Assembly: GCA_027049085.1 (NCBI GenBank)
Contig: JALTVH010000253.1
Coordinates: 1 to 10,130 of the forward strand
From: Aquificaceae bacterium
Lineage (GTDB): Bacteria; Aquificota; Aquificia; Aquificales; Aquificaceae
Direction: 5' to 3'
DNA: 10,130 nucleotides
Below are positions 1 to 4,626 of this stretch, in pieces (the stretch's first letter is position 1; the number at the start of each line of letters is the position of its first letter). The notes beneath the pieces are model-generated. The model was not told the origin of the DNA and did no database searches. It saw only the letters and a list, made by a program, of their open reading frames with translations. Position numbers and translations under genes: made by a program.

Positions 1-787
1 CGTCAATGTCAACGTTCCTGTTGACCGGACCGGGATGCATGAAGAAGTCCTTGATCTTTTTGTGTCTCTCCCGAGTCAGTCCGAACTGAAGGAAGTAAGA
101 CCTCTCTGAAGATATAAGGTTTTTCCTCTGGCGTTCCTTCTGAATCCTGAGCCATATTGCGGAATCTGCCCACTCAAGGCCCTCCTCCACCTCATCAAAG
201 ACCTTCTCCACCTCAAAGACGTGGATGTCCCTCGGAACAAGTGTCCTGGGACCGCAGACACCGAGCCTTGCACCGAACATCCTCAGGAGGGGCGCGGTTG
301 AGCGAAAGACTCTGCTGAAGGAGATGTCCCCCACAAAGAGGATCCTTTTCCCTTCAAGACTCTCATAGTGCTCAAGAAGTGTGAAAAGGTCAATCAGTCC
401 CTGTGTTGGGTGCTGATGAGAGCCGTCTCCTGCATTTATTAGGGACAGGTCCACTTCTTTCAGGGTTTGCTCATAGGGAAAGAAGGTGAAGGGAACGCGG
501 AAAACAACAGCTACAAAACCAAGAGCCTGAAAGGTTTTAAGTGTATCGGGAAAGCTCTCACCCTTAACCATAGAGCTTGATGGCTGGTTAACCGTATAGG
601 TCTCCATTCCCAGTAACCTTCCCGCCTTCTCAAAAGAAATCCTCGTTCTTGTTGAGGGCTCAAAAAATAGCAGGGCAAGGTCTCCGCCTATCCTGTGGGT
701 CTTGCCAGCTTTAAACTCCTTTGCCATATTTATTATTCCCATGACCTCATCACGGGAAAGGTCGCGAACGGAGATGAGGCTTCTCAT
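1..787 (-). CDS. pyrB: Aspartate carbamoyltransferase catalytic chain, C-terminus cut by window edge
   Basis: Condenses carbamoyl phosphate with aspartate to N-carbamoylaspartate, the committed step of pyrimidine synthesis in the cytoplasm. I translated 262 codons from the ATG at 787. In order they show the carbamoyl-phosphate motif FEPSTRTR (about residues 42-49), the VKGES loop with the incoming active-site lysine (about 74-78), FRVPF (about 96-100), HQHPTQGLIDLF (about 124-135), a 240s-loop-like LRIQKER (about 213-219) and HPGPVNRNVDID near the left edge. The family is about 300 residues, so roughly 30-40 are missing. The sequence closely matches my memory of the A. aeolicus enzyme, which is known to pair with a separate dihydroorotase. 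A GGGAG ribosome-binding site lies at 796-800. The gene is divergent from iscU across a 105-bp gap. Where the E. coli enzyme has Arg-His-Pro, this one has Arg-Val-Pro; the arginine is kept. Confidence 0.95.
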   Translation of the reverse strand, partial: MRSLISVRDLSRDEVMGIINMAKEFKAGKTHRIGGDLALLFFEPSTRTRISFEKAGRLLGMETYTVNQPSSSMVKGESFPDTLKTFQALGFVAVVFRVPFTFFPYEQTLKEVDLSLINAGDGSHQHPTQGLIDLFTLLEHYESLEGKRILFVGDISFSRVFRSTAPLLRMFGARLGVCGPRTLVPRDIHVFEVEKVFDEVEEGLEWADSAIWLRIQKERQRKNLISSERSYFLQFGLTRERHKKIKDFFMHPGPVNRNVDID

Positions 788-892
788 CGCGGGTTCTCCC
801 TATTTTAGTTTACTTGACTTCTGTCATAACTGGGAGATGTGGATTGCTGATATTAATAACTGTAAAATGAATTGGCATGAGGAGGTGATGAT
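788..892. promoter_or_regulatory. Divergent pyrB/iscU intergenic region
   Basis: This 105-bp gap must carry the start signals for both pyrB (leftward) and the iscU operon (rightward). The best rightward candidate is a -10-like TAAAAT at 863-868, with only a weak -35-like TGGATT (840-845) 17 bp upstream. A TTGACT at 814-819 has no -10 at a usable distance. TGAC-TTCT-GTCA (815-826) is a short inverted repeat that could be an operator, but it is too short to trust. No attenuator or riboswitch fold was apparent to me. Confidence 0.35.
881..889 (+). promoter_or_regulatory. Strong ribosome-binding site of iscU
   Basis: GGAGGTGAT is complementary over nine bases to the usual 3' end of 16S rRNA. Its GGAGG core ends seven bases before the ATG at 893. 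It is the strongest ribosome-binding site of the plus-strand operon and fixes the iscU start. Confidence 0.85.
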
Positions 893-1363
893 ATGAGCTT
901 TGAATACAGTGAAAAGGTCCTTGACCATTTTCTGAACCCAAGGAACGTTGGTGTTCTTGAAAATGCAAATGGTGTGGGGCAGTGCGGTAACCCCGCCTGC
1001 GGGGATGCCATGCTCTTTACCATAAAGGTAAACCCTGAAAACGATGTAATAGAGGACGTAAGGTTCAAGACCTTCGGGTGCGGTTCTGCAATCGCTGTGA
1101 GCTCTCAGCTTACAGAGATGATCAAGGGCAAGGACATAAACTACGCCCTGAACCTCACCTACAAGGAAATATTTGATGAGCTTGGAGGTCTTCCTCCCCA
1201 GAAGATCCACTGCACGAACCTGGGTCTTGAAACCCTTCACGTGGCGATCAAGGATTACCTCCTGAAGCAGGGCAGGGAAGAAGAAGCAATGAAGATCCCC
1301 GACTGCTACGAGGAGGAAGAAGAGGAAGAATCAAGCGAGTTTGAGTTCCTTTCAAGCACCTGA
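893..1363 (+). CDS. iscU: IscU/NifU-type Fe-S cluster assembly scaffold
   Basis: Scaffold on which cysteine-derived sulfur and iron are built into Fe-S clusters before transfer to target proteins. The 156-residue protein has the full ligand set: Cys36 and Asp38 in GNPACGDA, Cys63 in FGCGSA, and His106-Cys107 in KIHCTNLG. LPPQK at 100-104 corresponds to the LPPVK chaperone-recognition motif known from E. coli IscU. An extra Cys31 lies just before the first ligand. After residue 127 comes a C-terminal extension with seven consecutive glutamates (140-146), which standard 128-residue IscU proteins lack. A. aeolicus IscU, crystallised as a [2Fe-2S] trimer, is very similar from memory. It is the first gene of the operon and lies 15 bp before the PP-loop gene. 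No cysteine desulfurase or Hsc chaperone gene is in the window. Confidence 0.95.
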   Translation: MSFEYSEKVLDHFLNPRNVGVLENANGVGQCGNPACGDAMLFTIKVNPENDVIEDVRFKTFGCGSAIAVSSQLTEMIKGKDINYALNLTYKEIFDELGGLPPQKIHCTNLGLETLHVAIKDYLLKQGREEEAMKIPDCYEEEEEEESSEFEFLSST

Positions 1364-1378
1364 AAAAGCAGGCGGGGG

Positions 1379-2419
1379 ATGGCTGATGTCAGGGCTGTCG
1401 CACTCCTAAGTGGAGGGCTCGATAGCACCTTAGCTGTCCGCCTCCTGATCGATCAGGGAATTGAGGTAAAAGCTCTTCACTTTTACACAGGATTCTGCAT
1501 AACCGAGACCAAGAGGAGGCTCGGTCAGGTCAGGAGCGACGGACAGCAGTATGTTAATCCTGCGTTGAAGGCGGCAGCCCAGCTCCGTGTTCCCATAGAA
1601 ATAGTTGATATATCCGAAGAGTACTTCAACATCGTCCTCAACCCAAAGTACGGCTACGGAAAGAACGTCAATCCCTGCATAGACTGCAGGATCTTCATGC
1701 TCAGAAAGGCAAAGGAGATCATGGAAAGGGAGGGATACCATTTTGTTGTGACTGGTGAGGTCCTTGGTCAGAGACCCATGAGCCAGACCTTACCGAGGCT
1801 AAGACTGATAGAAAAAGAGGCTGGCCTTGAAGGGCTTATATTACGACCCCTCTCCGCAAAACTTCTTAAGCCAACGATCCCTGAAGAAAAAGGCTGGGTT
1901 GATAGAGAGAAGCTTCTGGGAATAAGAGGAAGGAGCAGAAAAGTTCAGTTAGAGCTGGCTAAAAAATACAGCCTTGAGTACGAACAGCCCGCTGGCGGGT
2001 GCTGTTACCTCACTGACGAAAACTACGCCTTCAGGTTCCTTGAAGCCTTTGACAGGGAAGGGACGATCTCCAGGGATGACCTTCTTCTCTTTGCTGTGGG
2101 AAGACACTTCAGGCTCCCTTCAGGCACCAAGGTTATAGTCGCAAGGAACGAGGGAGAGGTCAACTTCCTTAAAGGCTTTGCAGGGAGGTACTCCCACGCC
2201 TACAGGATGGACAGGCCCGGCACCTTTGTCCTCATAAAGGGCAGTCCTGCTGAGGATGAACTCAGAACCATAGCGGATATCATAGCCAGATACTCAAAAA
2301 AGGAACAATCTCAAATATACATGAAGGTTAGTGGAAGAGAGCTGATATTAGAGGGCAAGCCAATTGATGATGAGACTCTTGAAAGGATGAGAGTTGCAAA
2401 GGAAGGAGCAAAGGCATGA
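1379..2419 (+). CDS. PP-loop ATPase with C-terminal NFACT-R-like domain, putative RNA thiolation enzyme
   Basis: The N-terminal part (about 1-215) is an ATP-pyrophosphatase of the ThiI/MnmA superfamily: PP-loop SGGLDS at 11-16, NPCIDCR with Cys100 and Cys103, VTGEVLGQRPMSQ at 124-136, and PAGGCCYLTD with Cys208-Cys209. Such enzymes adenylate a base and replace oxygen with sulfur. The paired cysteine regions resemble the CxxC plus distant catalytic Cys of tRNA thiolases, several of which bind a [4Fe-4S] cluster. From about 238, a segment with VGRHFRLPSG and VIVARNEGEVNF looks like the NFACT-R (DUF814) domain, which has been predicted to act in RNA modification when fused to PP-loop ATPases. 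ThiI's THUMP domain is absent. I infer an RNA (probably tRNA) sulfurtransferase; the substrate is unknown. The ATG at 1379 directly follows GGCGGGGG, an unusually tight ribosome-binding site, and no alternative in-frame start is nearby. It overlaps the TusA-like gene by 4 bp. Confidence 0.85.
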   Translation: MADVRAVALLSGGLDSTLAVRLLIDQGIEVKALHFYTGFCITETKRRLGQVRSDGQQYVNPALKAAAQLRVPIEIVDISEEYFNIVLNPKYGYGKNVNPCIDCRIFMLRKAKEIMEREGYHFVVTGEVLGQRPMSQTLPRLRLIEKEAGLEGLILRPLSAKLLKPTIPEEKGWVDREKLLGIRGRSRKVQLELAKKYSLEYEQPAGGCCYLTDENYAFRFLEAFDREGTISRDDLLLFAVGRHFRLPSGTKVIVARNEGEVNFLKGFAGRYSHAYRMDRPGTFVLIKGSPAEDELRTIADIIARYSKKEQSQIYMKVSGRELILEGKPIDDETLERMRVAKEGAKA

Positions 2420-2670
2420 AGGCGGAAGACATCAAACCCGACGTTGTTCACGATGTTACGGGAACCTACTGTCCCGTGCCAATAAGTGAGTGCGCTGGAC
2501 AGATCAGGGAGATGGAAATAGGACAGATCCTTGAGCTGATTGCTGACGACCCGGGTGTAGTTGAGGACATCCCAGCATGGTGCAGGTCAACGGGTCAGGA
2601 ATTTCTCGGGATGTATGAAGAAGAAGGAGAGTATCATTTATTTGTCAAAAAGGTAAAGGAGCTGAAATGA
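2416..2670 (+). CDS. TusA-family sulfur carrier protein
   Basis: Small 84-residue protein of the TusA/SirA/YedF family. These proteins accept persulfide sulfur from a cysteine desulfurase or rhodanese and pass it on, for example to tRNA thiolation, molybdopterin synthesis or sulfur oxidation. The carrier cysteine is Cys19 in the family motif CPVP (19-22), preceded by a short strand (HDVTGTY). A second cysteine, in AWCRSTGQ (about 55-62), sits where many family members also have one. The start overlaps the upstream stop as ATGA (2416-2419), with ribosome-binding site AAGGAG at 2403-2408. Lying directly after the PP-loop gene suggests it supplies that enzyme, as TusA supplies MnmA through TusBCD-TusE in E. 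coli; no TusBCD or TusE gene is here. A role in dissimilatory sulfur metabolism, common in Aquificota, is the alternative. Confidence 0.9.
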   Translation: MKAEDIKPDVVHDVTGTYCPVPISECAGQIREMEIGQILELIADDPGVVEDIPAWCRSTGQEFLGMYEEEGEYHLFVKKVKELK

Positions 2671-2912
2671 CAGCACTCAAGATTACCGACGATATCCTCC
2701 TCGTAGACCTCTTCATGTTGCTTCCTGAAGCAAGGGAAGTCCTGAAGGATTATGGTTATAAAAAGATCCAGGAGCTTGACATTGAGGATGTGGTCTCTGA
2801 TAAGCTGTCCCTCAGAGGTTTCTTGAAGCTCATGGAAGCTTCCGAAGAGGACTCGATTAAGATAATCAAGCAAATTCAGGATCTTTATAATAGAAAGCTG
2901 GAGGAGTCGTGA
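2667..2912 (+). CDS. DUF1858-like small protein lacking cysteines
   Basis: 81-residue soluble, probably all-helical protein. The start ITDDILLVDLFMLLPEAREV, followed by a Leu-Lys-Asp-Tyr-Gly stretch (about 6-30), follows the DUF1858 / ScdA N-terminal pattern, in which a helix with Pro-Glu-Ala and a Gly turn leads into a Cys-x-Gly-Cys motif. Here Gly-Tyr-Lys-Lys replaces the cysteines and the whole protein has none. The second half (about 45-75) retains the family's paired helices. DUF1858 proteins often accompany Fe-S or nitric-oxide-related repair proteins, but their biochemistry is poorly known. Start and previous stop overlap as ATGA, with AAAGGAG at 2655-2661. The family call comes from pattern only. 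Its place between two sulfur or Fe-S carrier genes suggests an adaptor role, which is inference. Confidence 0.65.
   Translation: MTALKITDDILLVDLFMLLPEAREVLKDYGYKKIQELDIEDVVSDKLSLRGFLKLMEASEEDSIKIIKQIQDLYNRKLEES
2899..2906 (+). promoter_or_regulatory. Ribosome-binding site deciding the Nfu start
   Basis: The GGAGGAG core (2900-2906) is two bases from a GTG at 2909 but five bases from the ATG at 2912. The usual 5-9 base spacing favours the ATG, whose first base is the last base of the upstream TGA (TGATG coupling). Confidence 0.6.
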
Positions 2913-3163
2913 TGACCGGAAAAGAGTTTGATGAGGTTGAAAGGGTCCTTGAAAAGATCCGTCCTGCTCTCAAGGACCATCAGGGTAGCCTCAGGATCGT
3001 CAATATTGAAGACGGCATCGTTTACCTCCAGTTTGAAGGAGGTTGCTCAGACTGCCCTGTTGTTGACGTCTCCCTCAAAAACGTGGTGGATATCGCCATC
3101 AAAGGAAACATAGGCTGGGTCAAAAAGGTTGAGATCCTACCTGGAAAGATCAACCTTGCATGA
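2912..3163 (+). CDS. NifU C-terminal domain (Nfu-type) Fe-S protein
   Basis: 83-residue stand-alone Nfu domain, a carrier that holds a [4Fe-4S] cluster at a subunit interface through a CxxC and hands it to target enzymes. Helix FDEVERVLEKIRPALKDHQG (6-25) leads into strands and the signature GGCSDCP, with Cys45 and Cys48 as the cluster ligands. No N-terminal A-type or scaffold domain is attached, unlike NifU or NfuA. With IscU at the head of the operon, the two halves of a classical NifU are encoded separately but nearby. A GTG three bases upstream would add one residue; I prefer the ATG because of ribosome-binding-site spacing. It may serve the PP-loop enzyme if that carries a cluster, or general Fe-S delivery. 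Confidence 0.9.
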   Translation: MTGKEFDEVERVLEKIRPALKDHQGSLRIVNIEDGIVYLQFEGGCSDCPVVDVSLKNVVDIAIKGNIGWVKKVEILPGKINLA

Positions 3164-3978
3164 ACATCACGGGTGATACGTCCCTATATGGGATAATAGG
3201 TTACCCTATCGGTCACTCCCTCTCGCCTGTATTTCAAAATAAGGCCTTTGAGTTTATCGGTTTAAACGCTGTCTACGTTCCCTTTGAAATCAAACACACC
3301 GACCTTGCAACCGCCCTTGAAGGACTGAAACTTTCAGGTGTCAAAGGCTTAAATGTGACCGTTCCCTTCAAGGAAGAAGTCATAACCCTCGCTGACAAGA
3401 TTAGCGATGAAGCTTATGAGATAGGGGCAGGAAACACGCTAAAGTTTACGGATAATGGGACGGAACTCTATAACACCGACTGGATGGGCTTTCTTAAAAT
3501 GGCAGAGGAACTCACAGAACTTGAGGGCAGGAACGTTCTCGTGCTCGGGGCTGGCGGTGCATCAAGGGCTGTTCTTTACGCACTTAAAAGGTCCGGCGCC
3601 AACATCTTGCTGTGGAACAGGACCCTTGAACGGGCTGAAAGGCTTGCGGAGGTATTCTGCGCCAAAGTTGTAAAGAGCCCAGAAGAGGGGGTAAAGTCCT
3701 CAACGATTATAGTAAACACCACAAGCGTGGGGCTAAAGGAAGATGACCCTCCCCTTTTTGATTACTCAACCATAGAGGCTTACCACACAGTTATCGACAT
3801 AATCTACTGGGACACACCTTTAATAAACACAGCACGGAAAAAGGGTGCGAAAACAATCAACGGTCTAAACATGCTCGTCTATCAAGGTGCTGAAAGTTTC
3901 AGGATATGGACTGGGTGCGAGCCACCCGTTAAAGTAATGAAGAAGGCCCTTGAGGATTACCTCTACTCAAAGGTTTGA
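3160..3978 (+). CDS. aroE: Shikimate dehydrogenase (NADP-dependent)
   Basis: Reduces 3-dehydroshikimate to shikimate in aromatic amino acid synthesis. At 272 residues it has the normal family length. Visible motifs are the substrate-binding SLSP (20-23), NVTVPFK with catalytic Lys71, GAGNT with Asn92, NTDWMGF with catalytic Asp107, the NADP-binding GAGGAS (130-135), and NRT (153-155), a signature for binding the NADP phosphate. YQGAESF with Gln242 closes the shikimate site. It overlaps the Nfu gene by ATGA (3160-3163); there is only a weak purine run upstream, so translation is probably coupled. Its functional link to the sulfur genes is not obvious and may be operon packing only. The 3' end overlaps the convergent lipoprotein gene by 12 bp. 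Confidence 0.97.
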   Translation: MNITGDTSLYGIIGYPIGHSLSPVFQNKAFEFIGLNAVYVPFEIKHTDLATALEGLKLSGVKGLNVTVPFKEEVITLADKISDEAYEIGAGNTLKFTDNGTELYNTDWMGFLKMAEELTELEGRNVLVLGAGGASRAVLYALKRSGANILLWNRTLERAERLAEVFCAKVVKSPEEGVKSSTIIVNTTSVGLKEDDPPLFDYSTIEAYHTVIDIIYWDTPLINTARKKGAKTINGLNMLVYQGAESFRIWTGCEPPVKVMKKALEDYLYSKV

Positions 3979-3984
3979 CCAGAG
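3961..3984. repeat. Imperfect hairpin spanning the convergent stop codons of aroE and the lipoprotein gene
   Basis: CTCT-ac-TCAA-AGGT-TTGA-cc-AGAG. The inner TCAAAGGTTTGA (3967-3978) contains both stops, TGA of aroE on the plus strand and TGA of the lipoprotein gene on the minus strand. There is no T-run on either side, so it is at best a weak bidirectional terminator; part of the symmetry follows simply from two mirrored TGA codons. Confidence 0.3.
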
Positions 3985-4590
3985 CTCATCAGAAAACTTA
4001 ACGGCAGACTTCTTTACCGCCTTGATTATAAGCCTTTCCTTTGAGGGAAGCTTGTCAGTGCGCCTGACTCCCTTTGAGCACTGCTTGGCTCTGGCATCAC
4101 CCCTGTAAACCCCTGCAAAGACGAGCTCTCCTTTTTCCGTATCTGCCATCTTTACCGAAATCTCCACTTCCGCGCTTCTTGTGACGCAGAACTCATCCCT
4201 CCTTGTAACAGAACCTTCTCTAAAATCTACCCTTCTTGGCTCAAGGACTATAACGGTGTTTACCTCAGATTCTTCTCCTATCCCCTTTATTGTCTGAGGG
4301 TCAAAGGAATCTATCTTCTGTACCTCTTTACGAACAAGGAGAACCAGGTCAACCTTTTCACCGCCGAAGGCGGTCTTTATAGCTCTTGAAACAGGCTGTT
4401 TTGTAAGTGCATTTTCGTACTCTCTGACCGCGAGCTTCTGGTAGGCTTCCTCAACCTGCGGATTGGGTAGCAGGACTATCTTGGTTCTGATAGTATTGGA
4501 ACCGACGATCTTTGAGATGGGGACACGGGCGGTCTGGGCACAGGAAAGGATGACCAAAGATATGAGAACCAAAGAAATGAACCTTTTCAT
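3967..4590 (-). CDS. Putative outer-membrane lipoprotein of unknown function
   Basis: I do not recognise the family. Starting at the ATG at 4590, the 207-residue product opens with a lipoprotein signal peptide: MKR, a hydrophobic stretch (4-15) and a lipobox-like Ile-Leu-Ser-Cys with Cys17 as the lipidated residue. Ala at +2 would favour the outer membrane. The longer frame from 4614 adds eight residues (MPDKITLS) before the signal peptide and is less likely. The mature part is soluble, basic and of mixed strand and helix, with RTKIVLLPNP, VDLVLLVRKEV, a VIVLEPRRVDF strand and a VFAGVYRGDAR strand, and two Cys that could pair. The alternating strand pattern recalls CsgG/TolB-N-like periplasmic lipoproteins, but that is a guess. 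It converges on aroE with a 12-bp overlap and shares a 36-bp divergent promoter gap with hemA. No ribosome-binding site is visible. Confidence 0.7.
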   Translation of the reverse strand: MKRFISLVLISLVILSCAQTARVPISKIVGSNTIRTKIVLLPNPQVEEAYQKLAVREYENALTKQPVSRAIKTAFGGEKVDLVLLVRKEVQKIDSFDPQTIKGIGEESEVNTVIVLEPRRVDFREGSVTRRDEFCVTRSAEVEISVKMADTEKGELVFAGVYRGDARAKQCSKGVRRTDKLPSKERLIIKAVKKSAVKFSDELWSNL

Positions 4591-4600
4591 GCTAAGGGTT

Positions 4601-4606
4601 ATTTTA
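4601..4606 (-). promoter_or_regulatory. Candidate -10 element for the lipoprotein gene
   Basis: Read on the minus strand this is TAAAAT, the same hexamer as the hsp20 -10. It ends ten bases before the ATG at 4590, so transcription would begin only about four bases ahead of the start codon. No recognisable -35 lies upstream. Confidence 0.35.
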
Positions 4607-4613
4607 TCAGGCA

Positions 4614-4619
4614 TATAAT
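4614..4619 (+). promoter_or_regulatory. Candidate consensus -10 element (TATAAT) of hemA
   Basis: A perfect TATAAT lies seven bases before the hemA ATG at 4627, so a start of transcription at the usual distance would fall on or next to the A of the ATG. No Shine-Dalgarno sequence stands between them (only AAGAG touching the ATG). No good -35 is found 16-18 bp upstream, which lowers confidence. Confidence 0.45.
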
Positions 4620-4626
4620 TTAAGAG

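Noticed and set aside
802..830. Possible pyrB promoter (minus-strand TAAAAT at 807-802)
   Set aside because: The -35 position reads GTTATG, a poor match, and transcription would start inside the GGGAG ribosome-binding site.
831..848. Sigma-54-like element TGGGAG...TTGCT upstream of iscU
   Set aside because: The GG to GC distance is 11 or 12 bases depending on which G pair is taken; sigma-54 promoters need 10, so the spacing is wrong.
702..896. 64-residue plus-strand frame running from pyrB into the intergenic region
   Set aside because: Antisense to the pyrB N-terminus, no ribosome-binding site, and it would end inside the start of iscU.
824..1240. 138-residue minus-strand open frame opposite iscU and the pyrB/iscU gap
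   Set aside because: It lies antisense to a strongly conserved iscU, has no ribosome-binding site or recognisable motif, and is explained by codon bias of the opposite strand.
893..3163. Interpretation of iscU and Nfu as part of a nitrogen-fixation island because of the NifA-like gene at the far end
   Set aside because: No nifH/D/K/B/E/N or nifS in the window, and the two loci are separated by unrelated genes on the other strand.
4612..4614. Upstream ATG as lipoprotein start (215 residues)
   Set aside because: It would put eight polar residues before the basic n-region of the signal peptide and has no ribosome-binding site; the ATG at 4590 gives a normal lipoprotein signal.
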